A DNA stretch of 64,000 bases from Amaricoccus macauensis (GCF_014201905.1 NZ_JACHFM010000003.1:620001-684000); one strand, 5' to 3'; positions 32,301-44,029 are shown, counted from the stretch's first letter. A program made the numbers and translations. Notes: a model not told the origin generated them from the letters alone.

Positions 32301-32958
32301 GGTGCAGGATCGGGGTGAGGTAGGCGTCGACGACGGTGGTGTCGCCGCGGCTCACCATCTTCATCAGCGGGCTGACGGCATGGCTCGCGGAGACCTGGGT
32401 GAAGCCGGCTGCGCGGGCGAGTTCGGCGGCGCGCGCCTCATGGTCGGTGTGGCGGTAGCCGTGGACGAAGACGATGGCGCAGGCGTTGAAGCCCGCCGCG
32501 CGGGCGGCGGCCAACTCGGCTGCGAGATGCGCCCCATCGAGGGGAACCTCGACGGTGCCGTCCGCCCGCACGCGCTCGCGGGCCTCGATCGTGCGGGAGT
32601 GGAGCATCTCCGGCAGCACGATGTGGCGGTCGAAAAGCCGCGGGCGGTTCTGATAGGCGAGGCGAAGCTGGTCGCCGAGGCCTTGGGTGGTCACAAGGAC
32701 GACGGGCTCGCCGCGGCGCTCAAGGAGCGCGTTGGTGGCGACCGTGGTGCCCATGCGGACCGAGGCGACGCGCTCGGCCGGGATTGCCGCCGCGGCGTCG
32801 AGGCCCAGGAACTGGCGAATGCCATGCACCGCGGCATCCTCGTAGCGCTCGGGGTTCTCGGAGAGGAGCTTCGCGCGATGCAGGCGGCCGTCCGGGTCGC
32901 GGGCGACGATGTCGGTGAACGTACCGCCGCGGTCAATCCAGAAATCCCACGCCGACAT
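29347..32958 (-). CDS. 5-oxoprolinase (ATP-hydrolysing), HyuA-HyuB fusion
   Basis: A 1203-residue single-chain hydantoinase/oxoprolinase. The N-terminal HyuA part (about 1-680) begins with WIDRGGTFTDIVA and includes DMGGTSTDV, an actin/ASKHA-like phosphate loop. The HyuB part (about 690-1203) includes NAPYNGGTHLPD and ends with TPGGGGYG. The length equals that of fused OplAH, which opens 5-oxoproline to glutamate with ATP. A hydantoin substrate cannot be excluded. It lies alone between the nitroreductase and DUF2189 genes on the same strand. Confidence 0.92.
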   Translation of the reverse strand: MSAWDFWIDRGGTFTDIVARDPDGRLHRAKLLSENPERYEDAAVHGIRQFLGLDAAAAIPAERVASVRMGTTVATNALLERRGEPVVLVTTQGLGDQLRLAYQNRPRLFDRHIVLPEMLHSRTIEARERVRADGTVEVPLDGAHLAAELAAARAAGFNACAIVFVHGYRHTDHEARAAELARAAGFTQVSASHAVSPLMKMVSRGDTTVVDAYLTPILHRYVDRVAAAFDGDMGAKLMFMQSSGGLTAADRFDGKDAILSGPAGGVVGAVQTSAIAGEKRIIGFDMGGTSTDVCHYAGELERVLRSEVAGVRVTAPMMMIHTVAAGGGSILGFDGARMRVGPESAGADPGPACYGRGGPLAVTDANVLTGRLRPEFFPAIFGPDADRPLDVAATRAAFETIAAEIGREPEAVAEGFLKIAVENMANAIKKISVQRGHDVSGYCLTVFGGAGAQSACAIADTLGMETCLIHPMASLLSAYGMGLADIRAVRARAVEAPLDDEGRMTAAAVLDHLGSDADMEVASEGVPATAIRLRQIVHLKVKGTDTALPVAFGTVAELKARFAEAHRARFGFDPGDAPLVIETAEAEAIGTANSIEEPVLAESERAESAYGTALTAPVWLAGGWRDARFVHREVLRPGDTLTGPAVLVEPHTSILIEPGWQARITAHDHVRLVRVEPRPTTHAIGTEADPVMLEVFNNLYMSIAEQMGAVLENTAASVTIKERLDFSCAVFDAEGDLIANAPHMPVHLGSMGASVKAIIAQNPDMAPGDVFVLNAPYNGGTHLPDITVVRPVWDDAGTRVLFFTSARGHHTDVGGLTPSSMPPDSRTIHDEGVYIDNWTLVSRGHFREAETRELLGSARYPVRAPETNLADLRAQLAACEKGAQELGRMVADFGLATVEAYMRHVQANAEECVRRAIEALSDAEYVYPMDPDFDGRPREIRVRITVDRAARSATIDFTGTTAELATNYNAPEPVTRAAVLYVFRCLVDDDIPMNEGVMKPLDVILPPGTMLSPRYPAAVIAGNVETSQAVTSALFLALGVQAAAQSTMNNTTWGDDRLQYYETVCGGTGAGRLSDGSGHPGTSGVQSHMTNSRLTDPEVLEWRYPVVLDTFAIRTGSGGAGRFPGGDGVVRRIRFLAPMTVAILSGHRVVPPPGLGSGEPGACGRTRIERADGRIDELRSADRTEVAPGDVFSLETPGGGGYG

Positions 32959-33061
32959 GGCTCTTCTCCCCCCTCAGTTGAACCCGAGGCGACTGTCACC
33001 ACGGGCTGAGGTCGGATGCAAGCGCGAGCGGAGTGAAGCGGACGATTACTTACAAGATTCT

Positions 33062-33841
33062 TCAGTCTGGAGTGATCACCCGGCGGTAGAGGTGCCAGGT
33101 CGCGTGACCGAGTACTGGCAGCGCAACGACGACGCCGAGGAAGAACGGCACCATGGCGACGGCGAGGAGTCCGATGATGATCCACGCCCAGTGCAGCATG
33201 GCCTGCGGGTTCTTCGTCACGGCCTCGAAGCTCGTCACCATGGCGGTGACGAAGTCGAGATCCCGGTCGACGAGCATGGGCAGCGAGACAGCGGTGAGCG
33301 CGAAGAGCACGAAGGCGATGCCGGCGCCAGCGAGGGTTCCGACGATCAGGAGCGCGATGCCGCTGTTGCTGGCAAGGACGGCGTCGATATCGACGAACCC
33401 GATGTTCGAGCGACCGAGGAAGAGGAGCGTCAGCATCCCCGCGGTCCACATCCAGGTGAGAAATCCGGCGAGGGCGACGAAGGCCATCATCGGGATCTGG
33501 CGATTGCGGGCGTTCCAGACGACGCCGAGGATCGCGGGCCAGGTCAGGACCTCACCGGTCTCGCGGCGTCGGCTGACCTCGTAGAGCCCGACCGCGGCAA
33601 AGGGGCCGACGAGCGGGAAGGCGAAGGAGAAGGGGATGATCCAGAGCGAATGCTGCACGACCCAGAGCTGCAGGAAGATCGCGATGCCAACGGCAGCATA
33701 GACACCGCCGAAGAACAGCCCGAAGCGGGGCACGGCGCGGAAGTCAGCCCAACCGGCGGAGAGCGCGGCATAAACGTCGTCGGAGGAGATCCGGCGGACG
33801 GTTGGCCGCGGGAAGGCCTGAAGGTCGGCGGTCGGGCTCAT
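33062..33841 (-). CDS. DUF2189 integral membrane protein
   Basis: A 259-residue membrane protein with about six hydrophobic helices after a hydrophilic N-terminus (RRISSDDVYAALSAGWADF). This matches the DUF2189 pattern, whose function is unknown. ATG 33839-33841 follows a good AGAGGAG site. The gene is divergent from the next one. Confidence 0.88.
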   Translation of the reverse strand: MSPTADLQAFPRPTVRRISSDDVYAALSAGWADFRAVPRFGLFFGGVYAAVGIAIFLQLWVVQHSLWIIPFSFAFPLVGPFAAVGLYEVSRRRETGEVLTWPAILGVVWNARNRQIPMMAFVALAGFLTWMWTAGMLTLLFLGRSNIGFVDIDAVLASNSGIALLIVGTLAGAGIAFVLFALTAVSLPMLVDRDLDFVTAMVTSFEAVTKNPQAMLHWAWIIIGLLAVAMVPFFLGVVVALPVLGHATWHLYRRVITPD

Positions 33842-34024
33842 GGGCGTCTCCTCTCGGGGCGTCTGGCGGCCACCCTGCCAGACTACCGCAACCGGCGCAG
33901 ACGTCGAGCCTCGCAACGGCGTTGAGTGTGACTTGCCCGAAGTGGCGGGTGCAGCGCGTTGACATGGCGCAAGGTTTCGTGCCGTTTCGCTCTGTCAGCG
34001 CAACGAGCGAAGAGGAAGCCGCCG

Positions 34025-35110
34025 ATGCATCGTCTGGCCGTGGAAGGTATCTCGCTGTCGGTCGAGCCGCGGTGCGGCATCCTCGCCGATCTGGTGATCG
34101 AACGGGGCGGCCGGCGAATCGCGCCGCTGCACCGGGCGCCGTGGGTCGGTCGGCCAAGTGAGGTACCCGCGGACGCGGCGCCGCATCTCGCGGTCCTCGA
34201 GGGCGACTTCTTTTGCGCGCCGTTCGGGCGGACCGATGATCCCGACATCCCGGCGCACGGCTGGCCGGCGAACGGACACTGGCAGCTCGGCGGCATCGAC
34301 ATCGGCGAGGATGGTGCGAAGACCGCGCGGCTGGAGTTGGGCGAGCTGGTGCAGGGTGCAGCCGTGACCAAGGAGGTGACGGTCTGCCCGGGACATCCGG
34401 TCGTCTACCAGCGGCACGTGCTGCGGGGCGGGGCGGGGCGGCTGCCGATCGCGCACCACGCGATGATCCGGGTCCCCGGCGGGGCGCGGCTCAGTTTCTC
34501 GCCCAAGGATTTCGGCGCGACGCCGACGACGCCGCAGGAGGGAGATCCGGAGCGCGGGCGCTCGCTCCTCGCCTATCCGCAACGCTTCGAGGCGTTGACG
34601 GACGTCGGGCTCGCCGATGGCACGCGCCGCGACCTCAGCCGGTATCCCTGGGGCGAGGGGCAGGAGGATTTCCTGACGCTGTTCGACCCGCCGGACGCGC
34701 AGATCGGCTGGTCGGCGGCGGTGGCGAAGGTCGACGGCTTCGTCTTCTTCGCGGTGAAGGATGCGAGCGTGCTTGGCCAGACCTCGCTCTGGATGAGCAA
34801 CGGCGGGCGGCGCTACGCGCCGTGGTCCTCGCGGCACAAGGCGGTGCTGGGGATCGAGGAGACCTGTTCGCATTTCGGCGACGGACCGACCGTCTCGGGC
34901 GGCGACAACGATCTGACGCGGGCCGGCTACCGGACCGCCGTTGCCCTCGGTGGGCGGGTGGACGTGCGGTATGCGCTGGGTGCGATCCCGCTGCCCGAGG
35001 GCTGGAGCGAGATCGCGGAGATCGTGCTGAGCGACGGGGAGCTGGCGCTCGTGGACGTCAGTGGACGGTGCGAGGCGGTGCCGTTCAACCGGGCCTTCCT
35101 CAACGTCTGA
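34025..35110 (+). CDS. Hypothetical protein, probable galactose-mutarotase-like fold
   Basis: A 361-residue cytoplasmic-looking protein without signal or membrane segments. Several stretches resemble aldose-1-epimerase superfamily proteins: LVIERGGRRIAPLHRAPWVG, the FFCAPFG segment and HGWPANGHW, followed by a beta-rich body. I do not recognise a characterised family, so epimerase or other sugar-binding activity is only suggested. The ATG at 34025 is preceded by GAAGAGGAAG; an upstream in-frame start would add a short basic leader. Confidence 0.7.
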   Translation: MHRLAVEGISLSVEPRCGILADLVIERGGRRIAPLHRAPWVGRPSEVPADAAPHLAVLEGDFFCAPFGRTDDPDIPAHGWPANGHWQLGGIDIGEDGAKTARLELGELVQGAAVTKEVTVCPGHPVVYQRHVLRGGAGRLPIAHHAMIRVPGGARLSFSPKDFGATPTTPQEGDPERGRSLLAYPQRFEALTDVGLADGTRRDLSRYPWGEGQEDFLTLFDPPDAQIGWSAAVAKVDGFVFFAVKDASVLGQTSLWMSNGGRRYAPWSSRHKAVLGIEETCSHFGDGPTVSGGDNDLTRAGYRTAVALGGRVDVRYALGAIPLPEGWSEIAEIVLSDGELALVDVSGRCEAVPFNRAFLNV

Positions 35111-35154
35111 GAGCGGACACGAGCCGGACCGGAGCGGTCGGGCCCCTCTCGTCG

Positions 35155-36276
35155 TCACGGTTGGCGTGGCATCGGTCCGTTGACCTCGCCGGGCGCGCCT
35201 TCGGGGCTTGCGCCCCCATCGGGTGTGCCGGCATCGGCGGGGTCGGCTTCGGGTGCGGCGTTCTCGGCCGCCACTGCCGCCGCCCGTTCCTCGGCGATGC
35301 GCTGCGCCTCGATCCGGCGCCACGTCGCCACGTTGCGGTTGTGCTCGTCCAGTGTCCGGGCGAACACGTGGCCGCCCGTGCCGTCGGCGACGAAGAAGAT
35401 GTCGTCCGTGGCCTCCGGATGCGCCGCCGCGTTGATCGCCGTGGCGCCGGGGTTGGCGATCGGCGTCGGGGGCAGGCCGGTGACGACGTAGGTGTTGTAG
35501 GGCGTCGGGGCGGAAAGCTCGCTCGCGCGAAGACCGCGCCCGAGGGGTGCCGCCCCCCCGGTGATGCCATAGATCACCGTCGGGTCGGTCTGGAGCCGCA
35601 TCCCGCGGTTCAGCCGGTTGACGAAGACCGACGCGACGCGCGCCCGCTCGGTCGGCACTCCGGTTTCCTTCTCGACGATGGAGGCGAGGGTCAGGAGTTC
35701 CTCGGGTGACTTCAGGGGCAGGTTGGGCGCCCGGCTGTCCCACGCGGCCGCAAGGATGCGCTCCTGCTCCGCCTGCATGCGGCCGAGGAGCGCGTTCCGG
35801 TCATCGCCGCGCTGCACGTCATAGCCGGCCGGTGCCAGCATCCCTTCGGGCGGTACCGTCGTCACGTCGCCCACGAGGTCTTCGCGCGCGTTGATCATCG
35901 CCACGACCTGCGCACTGGTCAGCCCCTCGGGCACGACGATCTGCCGGACGACATTGCCGCCGGTGTTCAGGAGCTTCAGGACGTCTTCCATCGAAGCGCC
36001 GGCGGGGATCTGGTACTCGCCGAACTTCAGACCGCCATCGAGATGGGCGTAGCGCGCGCCGATGCGCAGGATGGTGGCATTTCGCACCACCCCCTGTGAC
36101 ATCAGCTTGTCGGAGACGCTGGCGAAGGTCTCGCCCCTGTCGACGACAAAATCGACGGGTGCGGTCAGGGGGCCTGCCGCGCGAAACTGCGACTGCCCCC
36201 AGGTGATCAGGCCGAAGAGCACCACCAGCCCGACAATGACGAGCGTCAGCGCGTTGGCGGCGACGTGTCGCATCAT
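35155..36276 (-). CDS. mltG: Endolytic murein transglycosylase MltG
   Basis: A 373-residue YceG-like membrane-anchored transglycosylase that cleaves nascent glycan strands and helps set their length. A single N-terminal membrane helix (about residues 8-26) is followed by the periplasmic domain. The catalytic block LASIVEKETGVPTER holds the active Glu, and TPYNTYVVTGLPPTPIANPG is a family hallmark. The C-terminal tail is Ala/Glu/Pro-rich and probably disordered. It follows fabF by 10 bp, a common pairing. Confidence 0.94.
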   Translation of the reverse strand: MMRHVAANALTLVIVGLVVLFGLITWGQSQFRAAGPLTAPVDFVVDRGETFASVSDKLMSQGVVRNATILRIGARYAHLDGGLKFGEYQIPAGASMEDVLKLLNTGGNVVRQIVVPEGLTSAQVVAMINAREDLVGDVTTVPPEGMLAPAGYDVQRGDDRNALLGRMQAEQERILAAAWDSRAPNLPLKSPEELLTLASIVEKETGVPTERARVASVFVNRLNRGMRLQTDPTVIYGITGGAAPLGRGLRASELSAPTPYNTYVVTGLPPTPIANPGATAINAAAHPEATDDIFFVADGTGGHVFARTLDEHNRNVATWRRIEAQRIAEERAAAVAAENAAPEADPADAGTPDGGASPEGAPGEVNGPMPRQP

Positions 36277-36286
36277 CGTCCCGTGC

Positions 36287-37549
36287 TCACTCCACCCGCC
36301 GGAGCACCAGCGAAGCGTTGGTACCGCCGAAGCCGAAGGAGTTCGACAGCGCCACGTCGATCTGCTTCTCCACCGGCTTCCACGGTGCGAGATCGAGCGC
36401 GGTCTCGATGGAGGGCTCGTCTAGGTTGATCGTCGGCGGCGCCACGTTGTCGCGGATTGCCAGCGCGCAGAAGATCGCCTCGACGGCGCCGGCCGCACCG
36501 AGCAGATGGCCGATCGAGGACTTGGTGGACGACATCGTCACCTTGCCCGCGTGATCGCCGAGAAGCCGCACGACGGCGCCAAGCTCGATCTCGTCACCAA
36601 CCGGCGTCGAGGTGCCGTGGGCGTTCACGTAGTCGATGGCCTCGGGCGTCAGCCCGGCGTTCCTGAGAGCCGCGGTCATCGCCCGGAAGCCGCCTTCGCC
36701 GTTCGGCGCGGGGGAGGTGATGTGATAGGCGTCGCCGGAAAGTCCGTAGCCGACGACCTCGGCATAGATCTTCGCGCCGCGGGCCTTGGCGTGCTCGTAT
36801 TCCTCGAGCACCACGACGCCGGCGCCTTCGCCCATGACGAAGCCGTCGCGCCCCTTGTCGTACGGGCGGCTGCCGCGTTCAGGCGTGTCGTTGTAACCGG
36901 TCGAGAGCGCCTTGCAGGCGTTGAAGCCGGCGATGCCGAGTTCGCAGATCGCCGCTTCGGCGCCGCCGGCGACCATGACGTCGGCGTCACCGTGCTGAAT
37001 GAGGCGCATGCCGTCACCGATCGCGTGCGCGCCGGTGGAGCAGGCGGTCACCACGGAGTGGTTCGGGCCCTTGAAGCCGTAGCGGATCGAGACCTGGCCG
37101 GAGCCGAGGTTGATGAGGCTGCCGGGGATGAAGAACGGCGAGACGCGCCGCGGCCCCTTTTCCTTCAGGGTGATCGACGTCTCGGCAATGGTCGCGAGCC
37201 CGCCGATGCCGGAGCCGATGATGACGCCGGTGCGCTCGCGCTCCGCCTCGTCCTCGGGCTTCCAGTCCGCGTCGGTGAGCGCCTGCTCGGCAGCCGCGAT
37301 GGCGAAGAGGATGAAGTTGTCGACCTTGCGCTGGTCCTTGGGGGCCAGCCAGTCGTCGGCGTTGAAGGTCCCGTTCGAGCCGTCGCCGCGCGGCACCTCG
37401 CAGGCGATCTGCGTCGGCAGGTGGCTCGGATCGAAGAGGGTGATCCGGCCGGCGCCGGACTTGCCGGCGATGAGCCGGGACCAGGTTTCCTCGACACCGT
37501 TCGCCAACGGCGAGACCATGCCCATTCCGGTGATCACCACTCGCCGCAT
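36287..37549 (-). CDS. fabF: Beta-ketoacyl-ACP synthase II FabF
   Basis: A 420-residue condensing enzyme of fatty-acid elongation. The Cys-His-His triad is visible: [10 protein letters not shown] (nucleophile Cys), [12 protein letters not shown] and [16 protein letters not shown], with the late [18 protein letters not shown] 37547-37549 starts the canonical [10 protein letters not shown]-terminus; a longer in-frame extension upstream is discarded. acpP, often adjacent, is not present in the window. Divergent from nadE. Confidence 0.96.
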   Translation of the reverse strand: MRRVVITGMGMVSPLANGVEETWSRLIAGKSGAGRITLFDPSHLPTQIACEVPRGDGSNGTFNADDWLAPKDQRKVDNFILFAIAAAEQALTDADWKPEDEAERERTGVIIGSGIGGLATIAETSITLKEKGPRRVSPFFIPGSLINLGSGQVSIRYGFKGPNHSVVTACSTGAHAIGDGMRLIQHGDADVMVAGGAEAAICELGIAGFNACKALSTGYNDTPERGSRPYDKGRDGFVMGEGAGVVVLEEYEHAKARGAKIYAEVVGYGLSGDAYHITSPAPNGEGGFRAMTAALRNAGLTPEAIDYVNAHGTSTPVGDEIELGAVVRLLGDHAGKVTMSSTKSSIGHLLGAAGAVEAIFCALAIRDNVAPPTINLDEPSIETALDLAPWKPVEKQIDVALSNSFGFGGTNASLVLRRVE

Positions 37550-37701
37550 CGATGCCCTCCGCAAAATCCGGCCCCGTTTACCGCGAAATCGCCGGGGCGA
37601 ACAAGCCTCGTTGCTCGTCGGGGACTCCATTGGAAATCTGTCGCTCGACCCCGCGCGTTCGAGGCAGTACCTCTCGGACATTCGCGAGCCGGGGAGAGCG
37701 C

Positions 37702-39756
<2,055 letters not shown>

Positions 39757-39757
39757 C

Positions 39758-40753
39758 ATGCGTGCGGTTCGTCTTCTCGCGCCGGGTGAGCTCGCCTGCG
39801 TCGAGGTGCCGATGCCCGCACCCGGACCGGGCGAGGTTCTGGTGAAGGTCGCCGCCGCCGGTATTTGCGGGACCGACCGCCATCTCTATCTCGGGGAGTT
39901 CCCGAGCCGGCCGCCGGTCACGCTCGGCCACGAGTTCTCCGGCACCGTCGAGGCGGTGGGCGCGGGGGTCGGGTTGGCGGTCGGCACGCCGGTGGCCTGT
40001 GATCCGAACACCTGGTGCGGCACTTGCGATGCGTGCAACCGCGGCCGGGTCAACCTCTGTGCCCGCAATGTCGCGACGGGCATCCACCGGGACGGCGGCT
40101 TCGCTGAATACGCGGTCTTTCCGGCGTGGAAGGCCGTGCCGTTGCCGGCGGGGCTGGACCTCGCCCAAGGTGCCTTTGCGGAGCCGCTCGCCTGTACGCT
40201 CCACGGCGTTGACGTTGGGGCGCCGCGCCCGGGCGAACGGGTGATCGTGCTGGGGGGTGGAGTGATTGGCCTGCTGGCGCTGCAACTCGCGCGTCTCTCG
40301 GGTGCCGAGGTGCTGCTCCTCACCCGGAGCGAGGGCAAGCGCGCGCTCGGGTCCCGGCTGGGAGCGTGCGCCACAGCCCCGACGCCGGAGGCGGCGCGCG
40401 CGATCTGGCCGGACGGGGCCAATCTCGTCCTGGAGTGCGCCGGCGTGCCCGCGACTGTCGCGGCGGCACCATCGCTGGCGCGCGCCGGGGGACGGGTGGT
40501 CGTCCTTGGTGTGCTCGCTCAGGGTGCCACGGTGCCGATCGAGCCTTTCGACCTGCTGTTCCGCGAGATCCGGCTTGATTTCGCCTTCATCAACCCGTTC
40601 ACGACGACGCGGGCCGTCGCACTCATCGCTTCGGGAGCCGTCGAGGTCGCGCCGCTCGTATCGCGAACGGTCTCGCTCACCGATGCGTCCGAAGTCATCG
40701 CGGCACCGGCACGGCCGGGCGATGTAAAGGTGTTGATCGATCCCGGCAGGTGA
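39758..40753 (+). CDS. Zinc-dependent alcohol/polyol dehydrogenase (MDR family)
   Basis: A 331-residue zinc MDR enzyme. Catalytic zinc ligands are Cys37, His58 and Glu59 (AAGICGTD, LGHEFSG). The structural zinc lobe has Cys87, Cys90, Cys93 and Cys101. The NAD(P) loop reads LGGGVIGLLA. It resembles sorbitol/threonine-type dehydrogenases, but the substrate is unclear. It starts one base after nadE stops with the ribosome-binding site inside nadE, so the two are co-translated despite having no obvious functional link. Confidence 0.9.
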   Translation: MRAVRLLAPGELACVEVPMPAPGPGEVLVKVAAAGICGTDRHLYLGEFPSRPPVTLGHEFSGTVEAVGAGVGLAVGTPVACDPNTWCGTCDACNRGRVNLCARNVATGIHRDGGFAEYAVFPAWKAVPLPAGLDLAQGAFAEPLACTLHGVDVGAPRPGERVIVLGGGVIGLLALQLARLSGAEVLLLTRSEGKRALGSRLGACATAPTPEAARAIWPDGANLVLECAGVPATVAAAPSLARAGGRVVVLGVLAQGATVPIEPFDLLFREIRLDFAFINPFTTTRAVALIASGAVEVAPLVSRTVSLTDASEVIAAPARPGDVKVLIDPGR

Positions 40754-40811
40754 CCGGGCCGCGAGCTGTCGTCCATGTCAAAATCGTCATGTGAAAGGCC
40801 GCCGATTGCAT

Positions 40812-40840
40812 TTGCCCGGCATGGCGGCGCTGGCTATCAA
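40812..40840 (+). promoter_or_regulatory. Weak sigma-70-like promoter candidate for the noncoding stretch
   Basis: TTGCCC (40812-40817) and TATCAA (40835-40840) are separated by exactly 17 bases. Each matches the consensus at 4 of 6 positions. It would start a transcript near 40847 that ends at the terminator at 41003-41044. Confidence 0.3.
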
Positions 40841-40846
40841 TTTCGA

Positions 40847-41044
40847 CACCGGGGAAACCGGCAGAAGGCCTCGAACCAGGGGCGACGCAGGGAGGAAGAG
40901 TGCACGCGTCTGGTGCTTCGGCGGCCTGGCGCGGCGCCTGCAACGCGACCGATCCGTTTCCGGCATCAGCCATGGCTGCGCGCGTGAGTGAGGATCAAGG
41001 AGAGCCCGCACGTCCGTGAGAACGGACGTGCGGGCTTTCTTTTT
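40847..41044 (+). ncRNA. Candidate small RNA (or long 3' UTR of the dehydrogenase gene)
   Basis: The 294-base gap between the dehydrogenase gene and mscL holds no convincing gene but ends in a very strong plus-strand terminator. A terminator 250 bases beyond the last stop codon, with a promoter-like element at 40812-40840, suggests an independent transcript of about 200 nt. Local hairpins such as CCGG-ggaaa-CCGG are present. No known RNA family was recognised. A 66-codon frame at 40791-40991 has basic, low-complexity content and is less likely. Confidence 0.35.
41003..41044 (+). terminator. Strong rho-independent terminator
   Basis: A perfect 15-bp stem AGCCCGCACGTCCGT / ACGGACGTGCGGGCT (41003-41017 and 41022-41036) with a GAGA tetraloop is followed by TTTCTTTTT. 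The U-tract is on the plus strand only, so it ends rightward transcription; for mscL on the other strand the hairpin lacks a T-rich tail. Confidence 0.92.
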
Positions 41045-41047
41045 CGC

Positions 41048-41461
41048 TCAGACCGTCGGAGCGGCGGGCTTGGCGCCGTCACGGATGAGGTCGCGGATCT
41101 CGATCAGCACCTCTTCCTGGGTCGGGCCCTTGGGCTCATCGGGAGCCTTTTCCTTGGGGACCATGTTGCGGGCCCTGTTCACACCCTTGACCAGCAGGAA
41201 GACCACCCAGGCGATGATCAGGAAGTTGATGACCGCGGTCAGGAACGCACCGTAGCGGAAGGTTGCCGCGTGATCGCCCTCACCGAGGATGAGCTGGTAG
41301 CTCGAGAAGTCGATTCCGCCGATGACGAAACCGATCAGCGGATTGATGAGGTCATTGACGAGACTGGTGACGATTGCCGTGAACGCGGCACCGATGATGA
41401 TACCCACAGCCAGGTCCATCACGTTGCCGCGCGCGATGAAGTCGCGGAATTCCTTGATCAT
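41048..41461 (-). CDS. mscL: Large-conductance mechanosensitive channel MscL
   Basis: A 137-residue homopentameric membrane channel that opens under osmotic downshock. The hallmark N-terminus [20 protein letters not shown] leads into TM1 with [17 protein letters not shown], and TM2 spans about residues 72-95. A charged C-terminal helix follows. Length is typical. Confidence 0.97.
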   Translation of the reverse strand: MIKEFRDFIARGNVMDLAVGIIIGAAFTAIVTSLVNDLINPLIGFVIGGIDFSSYQLILGEGDHAATFRYGAFLTAVINFLIIAWVVFLLVKGVNRARNMVPKEKAPDEPKGPTQEEVLIEIRDLIRDGAKPAAPTV

Positions 41462-41532
41462 TGGCTTCTCCCTCTCCCAAGATCCAATGAATCCACGTAC
41501 CGCCCCCCGCGACAGGCTGCAAGCCGCCTGCG

Positions 41533-43926
41533 TCAGGTCCGCAGACTACCGCCGGTCGCCTTCGTGACGCTTGCGACGACTTTTGCCGCGACCGCCTCGA
41601 TCTCGGCGTCAGTGAGGGTCCGGTCGGTCGGTTGCAGGCGGACGCTGACCGCGACGGACTTCTTCCCGTCGCCCATCTGCGCTTCGGCCTTGGGACCGGC
41701 GAAGACGTCGAAGATGCTCGCGGCACCGATCAGAGATTTGTCGGCCGCGCGGACAGCTTTCAGGATCGCCTCTGCCTCAACGCGCGCATCGACGACGAAA
41801 GCGAAGTCACGCTCCACCGGCTGGAAGTCGGAGACGACGAGCGGCGGGCGGGTCGTCGTGCGGGTCTTCGGGAAGGGCACGGCTTCGAGGCGGATCGCGA
41901 AGGCGACGGCGGGACCCTTCACGTCGAGCTCCGCGAGCACCTTCGGGTGCAGTTCGCCGAAGACCGCGACCTTGGTCTTTGGCCCGAGGGAGAGGATGGC
42001 CGAGCGGCCCGGGTGGAACCAGCCGGGAACGTCGCGGCGGACCATCAGGCTCGCCGGTGCGCCGATGGCGGCGAGGGCCGCTTCGACGTCACGCTTGGCG
42101 TCCCAGAGGTCGACGGGGCGGCGGGTGCCCATGGGATCGCGTGGCGCGGTCGCGCCGACGCGGATCCCGCAGGCGAAGAGCATCTGCTCCCCCGGCTCGC
42201 CGCCCGGGAAGCCCGGGCCGATCTCGAAGAGCGCGAGATCCGCGAAGCCGCGCGCCTGATTGCGGGCCGCGGCACGCAGCAGTCCCGGCAGCAGGTTCGG
42301 CCGCAGGTGGCTCATCTCGGAACTGATCGGATTTTCGAGGCGGACTTCCTCGGCACCGCCGCCGAAGAGTTCGGCCGCCTTGCGGTCGATGAAGCTGTAG
42401 GTGACGCACTCGTTGAAGCCGAGGGCGGCGATGCGACGACGGGCATCGCGCTCGCGGCGCTGCATCGGCGACATGATCGGCCGGGCAACGCCGGCCGGCC
42501 GGGTGAGCGGCTTGCCTTCGAGCTTGCTGAGCGAGGCGACGCGGGCGATTTCCTCGACGATGTCGGCGTCACCGAGGATGTCCGGGCGCCAGCTCGGCGG
42601 GATCGCCTCCCGGCCGTCGACGGCGAAGCCGAGCGCTTCGAGGATGCGCACCTGCTCGGCCTCGGGGATCTCCATGCCGACGAGGCGGACGACGCGCTCC
42701 GGGTCGAAGCGGTGGCGGCGCCCGGTGGCGGGGACCGCGCCGGCGATCTCGACATCGGAGGGCTCGCCGCCGCAGATGTCGAGGATGAGGCGCGTCGCGA
42801 GTTCGAGGCCGACGGGCGTGAAGGCCGGGTCGATGCCGCGCTCGAAGCGATAGCGCGCATCCGAGGTGGCGTTCAGCCGCCGTCCGGTGCGGGCGGTGCG
42901 GATCGGGTCGAAGTACGCGGCTTCGATGAAGACGTTCGTCGTCAGTTCCGTGGCGCTGGTGCGCAGGCCGCCCTTGATGCCGCCGATGCTGTCCGGGCCG
43001 GTGGCGTCGGCGATCACCGTCTCGGTGCCGTCGAAGGTGTAGTCCTTGCCGTCGAGAGTGCGCAGCGTCTCGCCCGAGCGGGCAAGGCGCACGGTGAGCG
43101 GACCGTTGAGCTTGTCGGCGTCGAAGACGTGGAGCGGCCGATTGCGGTCGAAGGTGAGGAAGTTGGTGATGTCGACCAGCGCCGAGATGGGCCGGAGGCC
43201 GATGGCGCGCAGTCGCTCCTGCAACCACTGCGGCGAGGGGCCGTTCTTCACGCCGCGGATCAGGCGGCCGGCGAAGAGCGGACAGGCTTCGGTCGCCACG
43301 TCGGGTGCGAGATAGACGGCGACGGGGCAGGGGAAGGTGCCGGGGACGGGCTCGATGGCCGGCGTCCTGAGCTGTCCGAGGCCGCGCGCGGCGAGATCGC
43401 GGGCGATACCGGCGATGCCGAGGGCGTCCGGGCGGTTCGGGGTAACGGCGATCTCGATCACCGGATCGAAGGCGCGGACGTCGATGTAGCGAGCGCCCAC
43501 GGGTGCGTCGGGGCTGAGTTCGACGATGCCGGAGTGCTCGTCGGAGAGCTCCATCTCGCGCTCGGAGAGCATCATGCCGTGGCTCTCGACGCCGCGGATC
43601 TTGCCGACCTTGATGGTGGTGTCGATGCCGGGGATGTAGTCGCCGGGCTTCGAGACGACGACCTTGATGCCGGCGCGGGCGTTCGGTGCGCCGCAGACGA
43701 TCTGCGTCTCGCCGTCGACGGTCATGACGCGGCAGACCCGGAGGCGATCCGCGTCCGGGTGCGGCGTGGCGTCGAGTACCTCGCCGACGGTGAAGGCGGC
43801 CAGCCGCGCGGCGGGGTCCGTCACGCCCTCCACCTCGAGGCCGAGGTCGGTGAGCGCAAACGTGATGTCCTCGAGCGAGGCGGAGGTGTCGAGGTGCTCC
43901 TTGAGCCAGGCGAGGGTGAACTTCAT
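41533..43926 (-). CDS. pheT: Phenylalanyl-tRNA synthetase beta subunit
   Basis: A 797-residue beta chain of the PheRS heterotetramer. It has an N-terminal tRNA-binding domain ([12 protein letters not shown]), the B3/B4 tRNA-editing region, the B5 domain, a catalytic-like fold ([31 protein letters not shown]) and a C-terminal anticodon-binding FDX-ACB domain ([13 protein letters not shown]). The start is the ATG before [12 protein letters not shown]. pheS, normally just upstream, is not here: the neighbour is an RTX protein gene. Confidence 0.96.
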   Translation of the reverse strand: MKFTLAWLKEHLDTSASLEDITFALTDLGLEVEGVTDPAARLAAFTVGEVLDATPHPDADRLRVCRVMTVDGETQIVCGAPNARAGIKVVVSKPGDYIPGIDTTIKVGKIRGVESHGMMLSEREMELSDEHSGIVELSPDAPVGARYIDVRAFDPVIEIAVTPNRPDALGIAGIARDLAARGLGQLRTPAIEPVPGTFPCPVAVYLAPDVATEACPLFAGRLIRGVKNGPSPQWLQERLRAIGLRPISALVDITNFLTFDRNRPLHVFDADKLNGPLTVRLARSGETLRTLDGKDYTFDGTETVIADATGPDSIGGIKGGLRTSATELTTNVFIEAAYFDPIRTARTGRRLNATSDARYRFERGIDPAFTPVGLELATRLILDICGGEPSDVEIAGAVPATGRRHRFDPERVVRLVGMEIPEAEQVRILEALGFAVDGREAIPPSWRPDILGDADIVEEIARVASLSKLEGKPLTRPAGVARPIMSPMQRRERDARRRIAALGFNECVTYSFIDRKAAELFGGGAEEVRLENPISSEMSHLRPNLLPGLLRAAARNQARGFADLALFEIGPGFPGGEPGEQMLFACGIRVGATAPRDPMGTRRPVDLWDAKRDVEAALAAIGAPASLMVRRDVPGWFHPGRSAILSLGPKTKVAVFGELHPKVLAELDVKGPAVAFAIRLEAVPFPKTRTTTRPPLVVSDFQPVERDFAFVVDARVEAEAILKAVRAADKSLIGAASIFDVFAGPKAEAQMGDGKKSVAVSVRLQPTDRTLTDAEIEAVAAKVVASVTKATGGSLRT

Positions 43927-44029
43927 CGGTGGCGTGCCCCGGGTCTTGCGATAGGTCGCGGACATACGGGATGGGCCGCGGAAGGGAAAGCCCCGAGTTC
44001 CACGGACTCCGTGGGCGGGGCCGGGTGGC

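Noticed and set aside
30247-33009. A 920-codon open frame on the plus strand opposite the 5-oxoprolinase gene
   Set aside because: Low-complexity Gly/Ala/Val/Asp content and no motifs; the minus strand encodes a full-length OplAH-type enzyme.
40791-40991. A possible 66-residue plus-strand protein before mscL
   Set aside because: Basic low-complexity content and a start upstream of the putative promoter's transcript; a noncoding RNA fits better.
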